In this document: positions 35,322 through 43,081 of the stretch, piece after piece
Layout: every line of letters starts with the position of its first letter
How positions within the stretch are numbered: position 1 is the first letter of the stretch
Source of the DNA: Alloalcanivorax dieselolei B5
GTDB taxonomy: Bacteria > Pseudomonadota > Gammaproteobacteria > Pseudomonadales > Alcanivoracaceae
Assembly: GCF_000300005.1 (NCBI RefSeq)
Contig: NC_018691.1
Coordinates: 4,545,001-4,609,000, forward strand
Reading direction: 5' to 3'
DNA: 64,000 nucleotides
The notes under the pieces: model-generated
What the model was told of the DNA's origin: nothing
Database searches by the model: none
Seen by the model: the letters and a program-made list of their open reading frames with translations, nothing else
Program-made: the position numbers and the translations under genes

Positions 35322-37055
35322 ATGAACTTCGACGACGTAGCCATCATCGATACCGATGTGCTGGTGATCGGCGGCGGCACCGCCGGTCCAATGGCCGCGG
35401 TGACGGTCAAGGAACGTTACCCGGATCTCGACGTGACCTTGCTGGAGAAAGCCAACGTCAAACGCTCCGGCGCCATTTCCATGGGCATGGACGGTTTGAA
35501 CAACGCCATAGTCCCCGGTCACGCCACTCCGGAACAGTATGTCCGGGAGATCACCATCGCCAACGACGGCATCGTCCACCAGCCGGCGCTGATGGCGTAT
35601 GCCCAGCGGTCCTACCCGATGATCGAAAAGCTGGATTCCTGGGGCGTTCATTTCCAGAAGGACGAAACCGGTGACTACGACATGAAAAAGGTGCATCACC
35701 TCGGCACCTATGTCCTGCCGATGCCGGAAGGCCACAACGTCAAGAAAATTCTCTACCGGCGCCTGCGCCGGCACCGGGTCAAAGTGGAAAACCGCTACCA
35801 GGCCACCCGGCTGCTCAAGGACACCGCGGGCAATGTTTCCGGCATGATCGGCATCAACACCCGCACCGCCGAGCCGATCGTCATTCGTGCCAAGGCGGTG
35901 GTGATGGCCACCGGCGCGGCCGGTCGCATCGGATTACCGCATTCCGGTTACCTGTTCGGCACCTATGAAAACCCGGCCAACTCCGGCGACGGCCACGCCA
36001 TGGCCTATCACGCCGGCGCCGACCTGGCCAATCTCGAGTGCTATCAGGTCAACCCGTTGCTGAAGGACTATAACGGGCCGGCCTGCGCCTATGTCACCGG
36101 ACCGCTCGGCGGTTTCACTTCCAATGCCTTCGGCGAACGTTTCATCGAATGCGACTACTGGTCCGGCCAGATGATGCTGGAGTTCTTCAAGGAACTGGAA
36201 TCCGGCAAGGGTCCGGTGTTTCTGAAACTGGATCACCTCGCCGAGGAAACCATTCAGGAAATCGAAACGGTTCTGCACACCAATGAGCGTCCCAGCCGCG
36301 GCCGCTTCCATGACGGCCGTCAGGTCAACTACCGCAAACGCATGGTGGAGATGCACATTTCCGAGATCGGTTTCTGCAGCGGCCACTCCGCCTCCGGCGT
36401 CTGGGTGGATGAGACCGGCGCCACCACCGTGCCAGGGCTGTACGCCGCCGGCGACATGGCCTCGGTGCCGCACAACTACATGCTGGGTGCTTTTGTGTAT
36501 GGCCAGATCTGCGGCGAAAGCGCCGCGGACTTCGCACAACAGCGTAGCGAATTTGAACTGGACAAAACGCTGATCGAGGAGGAGCTGATCCGCCTTCGCG
36601 CGCCGCTGGAGCGGGCCGACGGTATCCCTCCGGAACAGATGGAGTACAAAGTCCGGCGCCTGGTCAACGACTACCTGCAACCGCCAAAAGTCAGCCGCCG
36701 CATGGAGATCGGCCTGGAACGGATTCTCTCGGTCCGTGCCGACCTGCCGTTGCTCAAGGCCGGCGACGCCCACGAGTTGATGCGCGCCATGGAAGTGCAC
36801 TCCATCGTCGATTGCGCCGAGATGGCTGCCCGCGCCTCACTCTACCGCACCGAGTCGCGCTGGGGCTTGTACCACTATCGCGTGGACTTCCCCGAAACCG
36901 ACGAACAACAGTGGTTCTGTCACAGCCGTCTGTACAAGGACACGTCCGGCGCGATGGCCAGCGGAACCCGTCCGATCGCGCCGTACATCGTTTCACTCGG
37001 CGAAGACAAGGACGCCTACAACCAGTTGCGCGTGAAAAAAGCCGCCAACGCCTGA
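35322..37055 (+). CDS. AprA-like FAD oxidoreductase (fumarate reductase/APS reductase superfamily)
   Basis: The 577-residue flavoprotein has an N-terminal FAD site (VLVIGGGTAGPMAAVTV), a second FAD-contact segment (AKAVVMATGAAGRIG) and a C-terminal GLYAAGDMASVPHNYMLGA. It belongs to the fumarate reductase/succinate dehydrogenase/APS reductase flavoprotein superfamily. The partner gene just downstream encodes an AprB-like ferredoxin, which favours the AprA-like branch. No sat, qmo or dsr genes are here, so dissimilatory sulfur metabolism is unlikely. The reaction is unknown: probably a two-electron reduction or oxidation of the imported compound. AGGAGG precedes the ATG. Confidence 0.85.
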   Translation: MNFDDVAIIDTDVLVIGGGTAGPMAAVTVKERYPDLDVTLLEKANVKRSGAISMGMDGLNNAIVPGHATPEQYVREITIANDGIVHQPALMAYAQRSYPMIEKLDSWGVHFQKDETGDYDMKKVHHLGTYVLPMPEGHNVKKILYRRLRRHRVKVENRYQATRLLKDTAGNVSGMIGINTRTAEPIVIRAKAVVMATGAAGRIGLPHSGYLFGTYENPANSGDGHAMAYHAGADLANLECYQVNPLLKDYNGPACAYVTGPLGGFTSNAFGERFIECDYWSGQMMLEFFKELESGKGPVFLKLDHLAEETIQEIETVLHTNERPSRGRFHDGRQVNYRKRMVEMHISEIGFCSGHSASGVWVDETGATTVPGLYAAGDMASVPHNYMLGAFVYGQICGESAADFAQQRSEFELDKTLIEEELIRLRAPLERADGIPPEQMEYKVRRLVNDYLQPPKVSRRMEIGLERILSVRADLPLLKAGDAHELMRAMEVHSIVDCAEMAARASLYRTESRWGLYHYRVDFPETDEQQWFCHSRLYKDTSGAMASGTRPIAPYIVSLGEDKDAYNQLRVKKAANA

Positions 37056-37074
37056 TTCCGACGAGGAGATTCCC

Positions 37075-37308
37075 ATGCCTATCGCCCATCATCACAGCGC
37101 CGTGCCCGTTACCGTCGATGCGGATAAATGCATCGCCGATAAAGGCTGCACCGTGTGCATCGACGTCTGCCCTCTGGACGTGCTCTGGATCGACGAGAGT
37201 ACCGGCAAGGCCCACATGAAGTACGACGAGTGCTGGTACTGCATGCCTTGCGAAGCGGACTGCCCGACCGACGCGGTCACCGTGAACATTCCCTACTTGC
37301 TGCGCTGA
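37075..37308 (+). CDS. AprB-like ferredoxin with two 4Fe-4S clusters
   Basis: A 77-residue iron-sulfur protein. The first cluster motif is spaced C-x5-C-x2-C-x3-C (KCIADKGCTVCIDVCP), the pattern of AprB. The second is ECWYCMPCEADCP, also AprB-like. It lacks the long C-terminal tail of true AprB (about 150 residues), so it is a minimal version. It most likely wires electrons to the flavoprotein encoded immediately upstream, from the 7Fe ferredoxin and Fpr encoded downstream. AGGAG precedes the ATG. Confidence 0.9.
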   Translation: MPIAHHHSAVPVTVDADKCIADKGCTVCIDVCPLDVLWIDESTGKAHMKYDECWYCMPCEADCPTDAVTVNIPYLLR

Positions 37309-37315
37309 GGTGCCC

Positions 37316-38272
37316 ATGAACGCGTTTGACGATCCCGAACTGCAGGAACTGGCCGACCGCCTGGCCTCACCGGATCCCGGTCTGCGCCGCGTGGCGGTAC
37401 TGGACCTGGTTGACTGCCCGGAGCCGGAGGCGGTGACGCTGCTGATCCAGGCACTCCGGGACCCGGACCCGCAAGTACGGCAGGAGGCCGCCAAGGTGGT
37501 CGATGAGTTTGAATCCGAGGATATGGCCGACGCTCTGATCGCCGCGCTCAACGACAGCGACGAGGTGGTGCGCAACGCCGCCGCCCATGCGCTCTCGGAC
37601 CTCAAGGACCCGGCCGCGGCCAAACCGCTATTGGCCGCCTTGGAGGACAGCCGCGACCCGTTCGTGGTGGCGGGTATTCTGCGAGCGCTGAAACCCTTGC
37701 GCGAACCTGCCGCCCGCGAGCCGGCACTGGCTCGTCTGAACGCCGCCGATCCCGGCGTGCGCCGTGAAGCGGTGGGATTACTCGGCTGGCTCAAGGAGGA
37801 AAGCAATCTGCCGGCGCTGATCGATCGTGCCCGCGACGACGACGATGCCGAGGTACGCCGTGCCGCCGTCGGCGCGCTGGTTTACGCCGAGCCGGTCTCG
37901 GTGGCCGAAGCGCTCCGGTGCGTGGTTGGCGATCCGCACTGGCAGGTGCGTGCCGAAGCGATGAACAGCATTGGCAAGCTTCATCATCAGGACAGTCTGC
38001 CGCTGCTCATCGAAGCCACCCGGGATAACACCTGGCAGGTGCGTGAAAAAGCCGCCGACGCCATCGGCAAGCTCGGCCGGGTGGAAGGCATTCCGGCACT
38101 GGGTGAGTGCAGCCGCGATGCCATGAGCAATCTGCGCAAGGCCGCCATCGGCGCGCTCGGCGCCATCGCTCACGAACAATGCCGGCCCTACATTCAAACC
38201 GCTCTGGATGACCCGGACCCGGACGTTCGCAAACTGGCCCGTTGGGCACAATCGAAGTTGAGTGCCGCCTGA
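37316..38272 (+). CDS. HEAT-repeat protein
   Basis: The 318-residue protein is built almost wholly of about ten helical repeats of 30-32 residues, with units such as DPQVRQEAAKVVDEF, DEVVRNAAAHALSDL, DPGVRREAVGLLGWL and TWQVREKAADAIGKLG. These are PBS-lyase-type HEAT repeats, a protein-binding scaffold. There is no catalytic signature. It starts 7 bases after the AprB-like gene, so coexpression is certain; a role in assembling, stabilising or maturing the flavoprotein-ferredoxin complex is inference. GAGG precedes the ATG. Confidence 0.9.
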   Translation: MNAFDDPELQELADRLASPDPGLRRVAVLDLVDCPEPEAVTLLIQALRDPDPQVRQEAAKVVDEFESEDMADALIAALNDSDEVVRNAAAHALSDLKDPAAAKPLLAALEDSRDPFVVAGILRALKPLREPAAREPALARLNAADPGVRREAVGLLGWLKEESNLPALIDRARDDDDAEVRRAAVGALVYAEPVSVAEALRCVVGDPHWQVRAEAMNSIGKLHHQDSLPLLIEATRDNTWQVREKAADAIGKLGRVEGIPALGECSRDAMSNLRKAAIGALGAIAHEQCRPYIQTALDDPDPDVRKLARWAQSKLSAA

Positions 38273-38302
38273 CCAACGGCCACTGCCTGCAAGGAGACGA
38301 CG

Positions 38303-38626
38303 ATGACATTCGTGGTGACCGAGAACTGCATTCGCTGCAAATACACCGACTGCGTGGAAGTGTGCCCGGTGGACTGCTTCCACGAAGGAGAAAACTTCCT
38401 GGTAATCGATCCGCAGGTCTGTATCGATTGCGCACTGTGTGTGCCGGAGTGTCCCGCCAGCGCCATCTATGCGGACAACGAACTGCCCGAGGGGCAGGAG
38501 ATGTTCGTGGCACTGAACGCGGAGCTGGCCAGGGTCTGGCCGGTACTGGCCGAAACGTCGGAGCCCCTGCCCGACGCCGAAGTCTGGGAAGGCAAGGGCG
38601 ACAAGCTTCAGTACCTGCAACGCTGA
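38303..38626 (+). CDS. fdxA: 7Fe ferredoxin (3Fe-4S / 4Fe-4S), FdxA type
   Basis: The 107-residue ferredoxin begins [20 protein letters not shown], the standard FdxA N-terminus. The first cysteine set (CIRCKYTDC...CP) fits the mixed 3Fe-4S site and the second ([12 protein letters not shown]) a 4Fe-4S site. The C-terminal 45-residue tail is that of the FdxA family. It is a low-potential electron carrier, here likely between the ferredoxin-NADP reductase at 39109 and the AprBA-like enzyme. AAGGAG precedes the ATG. Confidence 0.93.
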   Translation: MTFVVTENCIRCKYTDCVEVCPVDCFHEGENFLVIDPQVCIDCALCVPECPASAIYADNELPEGQEMFVALNAELARVWPVLAETSEPLPDAEVWEGKGDKLQYLQR

Positions 38627-38637
38627 GTGCGCGACAA

Positions 38638-38651
38638 CTTGTCATGACAGG
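38638..38651. promoter_or_regulatory. GntR-type operator 3 (CTTGT-CATG-ACAGG)
   Basis: A near-perfect palindrome between the fdxA stop and the DUF971 gene. It matches operators 1 and 2 in half-site and spacer, which suggests a separately regulated promoter for the DUF971 and perhaps fpr genes. Confidence 0.6.
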
Positions 38652-38687
38652 TTATCCCAGGCGACAACCAACCCGGATCCGGAAACC

Positions 38688-39008
38688 ATGATGACATACC
38701 ACACCGAGCTCAATGCCCCGGAGGAAATCCATCTGCGCAAAGGCGGGCGTACTCTGCAGCTGATCTGGGAAAATGGCGAGATCTCCCGCCTCACCAGCAC
38801 CACCCTGCGCCGTGCCTGCCGCTGCGCGCACTGCGAAGCGGCCCGGCGGCGCCGCACTGATCCAGCCGACGGCGACATCACCATCCAGGACGTGGCCATG
38901 GCCGATCTCGGCGCCCTGCAATTGACCTTCTCCGACGGCCACGATCGCGGCCGTTTTCCCTGGAACTATCTTTATCGCCTCGGCGACAGCGCGGAGGCGC
39001 CACCGTGA
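38688..39008 (+). CDS. DUF971 protein
   Basis: A 106-residue cytosolic protein with the DUF971 / GBBH-like N-terminal fold: EEIHLRKGGRTLQLIWENGE, a CRCAHCEAARR segment and LTFSDGHDRGRFPWNYLY at the C-terminus. The family is found fused to gamma-butyrobetaine hydroxylase or to Mrp-type Fe-S carriers, and can bind metal. Given the Mrp gene and several Fe-S proteins in this cluster, a role in Fe-S handling is plausible. Two ATGs in a row; I use the first. Confidence 0.85.
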   Translation: MMTYHTELNAPEEIHLRKGGRTLQLIWENGEISRLTSTTLRRACRCAHCEAARRRRTDPADGDITIQDVAMADLGALQLTFSDGHDRGRFPWNYLYRLGDSAEAPP

Positions 39009-39059
39009 CGCCGACCAGCGGATGCTGGCGCCTGCATCACGGCGTTCATGTATTCAACC

Positions 39060-39073
39060 TCCCCCAAAGGGGA
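39060..39073. promoter_or_regulatory. TCCCC-CAAA-GGGGA palindrome upstream of fpr
   Basis: A perfect 5-bp inverted repeat with a 4-base spacer in the 100-base gap between the DUF971 gene and fpr. It resembles the palindrome at 16118-16135. Possible operator; regulator unknown. Confidence 0.3.
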
Positions 39074-39108
39074 TCGAGTTCAACTTTGCCTGTTATTGGA
39101 GGATAGAC

Positions 39109-39885
39109 ATGGCTGCCATTGGTAAAGAGAACGTGCTGAGTGTGCACCATTGGAACGACACGCTGTTCAGCTTTCGCACCACTCGCGATCAGGCCCTGCG
39201 CTTCGAGAACGGCCACTTCGTCATGATCGGTCTGGAGCTGGACGGCAAGCCGCTGATGCGCGCCTATAGCATCGCCAGCGCCAACCATGAAGAACATCTG
39301 GAATTTCTCAGCATCAAGGTACCAGACGGTCCGTTGACCTCAAGGCTTCAGCATTTGCAAGAAGGGGACGCGCTGATCGTCAGCCGCAAACCCGTCGGCA
39401 CCCTGGTGGTACACGATCTGAATCCGGGCAGGAACCTGTTCCTACTCGGCACCGGAACCGGTCTGGCGCCCTTCATGAGCATCATCAAGGATCCTGAAAT
39501 TTACGACCGTTTCGACAACATCATCCTGGTCCACGGCGTCCGTTATGTGAGCGAACTGGCCTATCACGATTACATTCACCAGGCGCTGCCCACGCACGAA
39601 TTTCTCGGCGAATGCATTCGCGAAAAACTGGTCTACTACCCCACCGTGACCCGGGAACCGTTCCGCAACCGGGGGCGAATCACCACCCTGATCGAAAGTG
39701 GCAAACTCACTGACGACCTCGGTCTGCCGGCACTGAACCCGGAAACCGACCGGATCATGCTGTGCGGCAGCCCGGCAATGCTGGAGGAACTGACCAGGAT
39801 GCTGGACGCCCGTGGCTTTCAGGCGTCCGCGCATCAGGGACAACCCGGCGATTACGTCATTGAGCGCGCCTTCGTGGAGCAATGA
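39109..39885 (+). CDS. fpr: Ferredoxin-NADP+ reductase
   Basis: The 258-residue flavoprotein exchanges electrons between NADPH and ferredoxin. Motifs are RAYSIAS for FAD, GTGTGLAPFMSIIKDPE for NADP, and IMLCGSPAMLEEL. The length and sequence match the bacterial Fpr subclass. In this context it would supply reducing power to FdxA and the AprBA-like enzyme. GGAGG precedes the ATG by 6 bases; the longer open frame upstream is not conserved. Confidence 0.93.
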   Translation: MAAIGKENVLSVHHWNDTLFSFRTTRDQALRFENGHFVMIGLELDGKPLMRAYSIASANHEEHLEFLSIKVPDGPLTSRLQHLQEGDALIVSRKPVGTLVVHDLNPGRNLFLLGTGTGLAPFMSIIKDPEIYDRFDNIILVHGVRYVSELAYHDYIHQALPTHEFLGECIREKLVYYPTVTREPFRNRGRITTLIESGKLTDDLGLPALNPETDRIMLCGSPAMLEELTRMLDARGFQASAHQGQPGDYVIERAFVEQ

Positions 39886-39913
39886 GCCGCCCACAAACCA
39901 GACGACGGCGGCG

Positions 39914-40810
39914 TCAGCCGCCTTCCGGCAAACCGAACAACAAAGCCCGGTGCGCGCCCATGGCCGCCATGGTGCCGTCCGCCATCGCCAGAGTGACGTT
40001 GGCCGCCTGGGCCATATCGCCACAGGCGAACACACCGGGAATCGACGTCGCCTTGAAGTCGTCGGTGACGACGACGGTGCCCATGGGCGTTTGCTCCAGC
40101 TTGCAGCCCAACTGTTCCGCCAGCGGCCCGGCCGGCGCCACCTCGGTGGCCACGAACAGGCCCGCCAGTTCCATCGCCCTCCCGTCCTTCAGCGCCACCG
40201 TGGCCCGATCGCCGGACACCGCCACCACGGCTTCCGCTTCCACCGTGACGCCACGCCGGGCCAAGTCGCGCTGCTGCTCCTCGTCCAGGGTCAACGCGCC
40301 ATTGGTGAAAAACGTGGTGGGCCCCCACTGTGGAATCAATTGCGCCTGATGCAGCGACATAGGCCCGCTGGCAAGCACCCCGAGCGCGCCCCGGTTCAAT
40401 TCGTAGCCGTGGCAGTACGGGCAATGAAACACCGAACGTCCCCATCGTTCCTTCAATCCCGGCACATCGGGCAAGGTATCGGAAACGCCAGTGGCGAGGA
40501 TCAGAAAACGGCCGGAAAACCGATCGCCGTCAGCGGTCCCCACTTCGAATCCGCCATCAAGCGGGCTCGCCGATACAACTTCGCCATCGCGCCAGGTGAG
40601 ATCCGGGTAGAGCATTAACTGCCGTTTCCCTTCAGCGGCGATCTCTCCGGGCGGGCGCCCGTCCTGGCCCAGAATGCCGTGGGCGGCCTCGGCGAAGCGG
40701 TTACGTCGCAGTCCGCTGTCGATCACCAGCACCTTGCGGCGGGCACGCACCAGCGGCAGCGCCGCGGACATGCCGGCATAGCTGCCGCCGATAATAATGA
40801 CGTCAAACAT
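39914..40810 (-). CDS. Thioredoxin-reductase-like NAD(P)/FAD oxidoreductase
   Basis: The 298-residue protein has FAD- and NAD(P)-binding domains of the thioredoxin reductase fold: VIIIGGSYAGMSAALPL, ILATGVSDTLPD, a CPYCHGYE motif at the position of the redox disulfide, and GVFACGDMAQ. The CPYC motif suggests disulfide reductase activity, but the second nucleotide-binding motif (GVLASGPMSL) is degenerate. Such genes are often paired with an Rrf2 or Crp regulator, as here: the Rrf2 gene lies 27 bases upstream on the same strand. GGAGG precedes the ATG. Confidence 0.87.
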   Translation of the reverse strand: MFDVIIIGGSYAGMSAALPLVRARRKVLVIDSGLRRNRFAEAAHGILGQDGRPPGEIAAEGKRQLMLYPDLTWRDGEVVSASPLDGGFEVGTADGDRFSGRFLILATGVSDTLPDVPGLKERWGRSVFHCPYCHGYELNRGALGVLASGPMSLHQAQLIPQWGPTTFFTNGALTLDEEQQRDLARRGVTVEAEAVVAVSGDRATVALKDGRAMELAGLFVATEVAPAGPLAEQLGCKLEQTPMGTVVVTDDFKATSIPGVFACGDMAQAANVTLAMADGTMAAMGAHRALLFGLPEGG

Positions 40811-40837
40811 AATAGCCTCCGGCAAAGGTAGCCATGA

Positions 40838-41287
40838 TCATGAGGAACAATGAGTGGGGTCCCGTCGTTGCAGACCACGATGAAAATCCCGGCTAAGATC
40901 CGCCAGGGTCACATCACGCAGTCGTGCCATCAGTACCGCTTCGGCCTGTTGGAACGCGTCGTTCATGTGAGCGTTGACCGCTTTTTCCACCAGACACCCG
41001 GGCGATTCGGAACGATTACCCATGGCGAACACCACCGGTTCCCCCAGCGCCACATAGATGTCATGCAAGGTGACGGCATCGAGATCGCAGCACAGACGCC
41101 AGCCGCCGCCGTGCCCCTTGACCGAGGTCACCAGCCCCTGCTCGCGCAATCCGGCAAGGGTGCGACGAACCACAACCGGGTTGGTCTGCATGATCCCGGC
41201 CAGGGCTTCCGAGGTAACCGGTCCGTCCATTTCCGCCATGTGCAGAAGCACGTGGAGCACACCTGATAATCTGCTGTCTCGTTTCAT
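40838..41287 (-). CDS. Rrf2-family transcriptional regulator
   Basis: The 149-residue protein has the Rrf2 winged helix (SGVLHVLLHMAEMDGPVTSE, NPVVVRRTLAGLREQGLVTS, KGHGGGWRL). Only one cysteine lies in the region where Fe-S-binding members (IscR, NsrR) have three, so it is more like the YwnA/CymR group. It probably represses itself and the thioredoxin-reductase-like gene; a perfect palindrome overlaps its start codon and upstream region. Confidence 0.88.
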   Translation of the reverse strand: MKRDSRLSGVLHVLLHMAEMDGPVTSEALAGIMQTNPVVVRRTLAGLREQGLVTSVKGHGGGWRLCCDLDAVTLHDIYVALGEPVVFAMGNRSESPGCLVEKAVNAHMNDAFQQAEAVLMARLRDVTLADLSRDFHRGLQRRDPTHCSS

Positions 41288-41306
41288 GTAACAAACAATA
41301 TTACAT
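41286..41306. promoter_or_regulatory. Palindrome at the Rrf2 gene start
   Basis: ATGTAA (41286-41291) and TTACAT (41301-41306) are exact inverted repeats separated by 9 bases. The site overlaps the first codons on the minus strand, a common place for autoregulatory Rrf2 operators. In the rest of the 264-base gap up to the cobQ stop I see only a REP half-element. Confidence 0.55.
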
Positions 41307-41487
41307 TAAGGCGTGGCATGCAAACCCTGCCCCTCACTTCAGGCCGGTTATCGATTTCTGCGTCGGTGTGGAACCGTATGAACGTACGCGCCTGGTCGAG
41401 CAGGAACTTTGCTTCATCGCTGTTTGGGAATGACTGTCTGCATTGAGGCACGGGTCTGTACGCGAATGTGCCAACACCGGAGGACCG

Positions 41488-41528
41488 GAATTCGCCAGCA
41501 GGCTGGCTCCCACAGCGGCTTCGTAGCT
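41488..41528. repeat. Single REP-like half-element
   Basis: This stretch (ATTCGCCAGCAGG...GGCTTCGTAGCTCC) is nearly identical to the right arm of the REP pair at 62431-62468. It is a lone copy between the Rrf2 and cobQ genes. Confidence 0.65.
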
Positions 41529-41551
41529 CCTTCTGTCCCCGACGGAGACGG

Positions 41552-43081
41552 TCAGGCATTTCCTGGATGGCGGCTATAGCCTCGCAGGAAAGACGCATCC
41601 AGATGCGTTTCGATGGCATCCGCCAGACGCTCCAGAGCCGCCTGCCGGTGTTGCTCATAATCCGTTGTGCTCTCTTGCGGTGGCTGTAATAACCCATCGC
41701 ACACGCCGGCCCGGTCGAACAGGCCGTGCAGATAGCCCCCCATCACCTGGCCATCGTCACTGACCGCACCGTCCAGGCGTCCGCCCACATCGAACAGAGG
41801 CCGTTGCAGCGCCGGCCCGGCAGTGACGCCGTTATGAATTTCGTAGCCGGACACCGCTTCGCCGCCCGGCAGCAAGCGCGCCTCCACTTGTCGCAGCTGC
41901 TTGCCGGCCACCAGCGTGGTTTCCATATCCAGCAGTCCCAGTCCGTCGCTGCTGCCGGGACGTCCCTCAATACCGTCCGGATCATGTATCGCCCTGCCCA
42001 GCATCTGGAAGCCACCGCAGATGCCCAGCAACCGCCCGCCATAACGCAAATGGCGCTGTAAATAAGGCTCCCAGCCTTGCTCCCGCAACCATTGCAGATC
42101 GGCACGGGTGTGTTTGCTGCCCGGCAGGATCACCCAGTCCGCCGGTGGCGGCGTCTGCCCCGGTCCGACCAGGTGCAAGGCGATACCGGGATGCAAGCGC
42201 AGCGGATCCAGATCATTGTGGTTGCTGATGCGGGGAAAGACCGGTACCACCACATTCAGTGCCTCACCGGCATGCTCACCGGCATCGGCCACCGCGTCTT
42301 CCGCGTCCAGCAACAAGCCATGCAGATAAGGCAGCACACCGAGCACCGGTTTGCCAGTGCGCTGCTCCAGCCAGTCCAGGCCACTTTGCAGCAGTGCCGG
42401 ATCGCCACGAAAGCGATTAATGACGAAACCCACTACCCGGTTGCGTTCACTTTCGCAGAGCAGCTCCAGCGTGCCCACCAGTTGCGCGAAGACACCGCCC
42501 CGGTCAATGTCGGCCACCAGAATCACCGGGCAGTCCACCGCTTCGGCAAAGCCCATGTTGGCGATGTCGTTCTCACGCAAGTTGATTTCCGCAGGACTGC
42601 CGGCGCCTTCGGCGATAATCACCGGATAGCGTGCGGACAGATCACGCCACGCCGCCAGCACTGCCTCGCGGGCGGTGTTTTTGTAATCGTGATAGGCAAT
42701 GGCGTCCATGTTGCCGAGCACCTGCCCGCGCACAATCACCTGGGCGCCGCGATCGCTCTGCGGCTTGAGCAGCACCGGGTTCATGTCACTGTGCGGCGCG
42801 AGGCCACAGGCCAGCGCCTGCAACGCCGTGGAGCGCCCGATCTCGCCACCGTCCTCGGTCACCGCGCTGTTCAACGCCATGTTCTGCGGCTTGAACGGCG
42901 CCACCGCCACCCCCTGCCGCGCCAGCCACCGGCACAACGCCGCCACCACCGTGCTTTTTCCGGCATCCGAAGTAGTGCCCTGCACCATCAAAGTCAGTTG
43001 ACAGTTGACAGTGGATAGTTGACAGCTACTGTCAGGGTTTTCGCTGTCAACTTTCAACTGTCCACTGTCAACTTTCTTCAC
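41552..43081 (-). CDS. cobQ: Cobyric acid synthase
   Basis: Amidates four side chains of adenosylcobyrinic acid a,c-diamide using glutamine and ATP. The recognisable enzyme begins at about residue 32 with [20 protein letters not shown], the P-loop, and ends in a glutamine amidotransferase domain containing [13 protein letters not shown]. The first 31 residues are not conserved and are encoded by a GTTGACAG-type repeat. GTG 43081 overlaps the cobO stop and has AAGGA in front; the internal ATG 42988 has no ribosome site. I therefore use the GTG, giving 509 residues with an N-terminal extension. Last gene of the cobB-cobO-cobQ group. Confidence 0.9.
   Translation of the reverse strand: MKKVDSGQLKVDSENPDSSCQLSTVNCQLTLMVQGTTSDAGKSTVVAALCRWLARQGVAVAPFKPQNMALNSAVTEDGGEIGRSTALQALACGLAPHSDMNPVLLKPQSDRGAQVIVRGQVLGNMDAIAYHDYKNTAREAVLAAWRDLSARYPVIIAEGAGSPAEINLRENDIANMGFAEAVDCPVILVADIDRGGVFAQLVGTLELLCESERNRVVGFVINRFRGDPALLQSGLDWLEQRTGKPVLGVLPYLHGLLLDAEDAVADAGEHAGEALNVVVPVFPRISNHNDLDPLRLHPGIALHLVGPGQTPPPADWVILPGSKHTRADLQWLREQGWEPYLQRHLRYGGRLLGICGGFQMLGRAIHDPDGIEGRPGSSDGLGLLDMETTLVAGKQLRQVEARLLPGGEAVSGYEIHNGVTAGPALQRPLFDVGGRLDGAVSDDGQVMGGYLHGLFDRAGVCDGLLQPPQESTTDYEQHRQAALERLADAIETHLDASFLRGYSRHPGNA
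42996..43078. repeat. GTTGACAG/CTGTCAAC inverted repeat inside the cobQ 5' end
   Basis: Repeated GTTGACAGTKGA-type units in the left half (about 42996-43025) are inverted in the right half (43043-43074), forming a long imperfect stem. The element lies between the strong GTG start of cobQ and the conserved P-loop and is in frame, so it lengthens the protein without a stop. Confidence 0.65.

Noticed and set aside
35322-37308. True dissimilatory APS reductase (aprBA)
   Set aside because: The ferredoxin is about half the length of AprB, and no sat, qmo or dsr genes are nearby; the pair is AprBA-like only.
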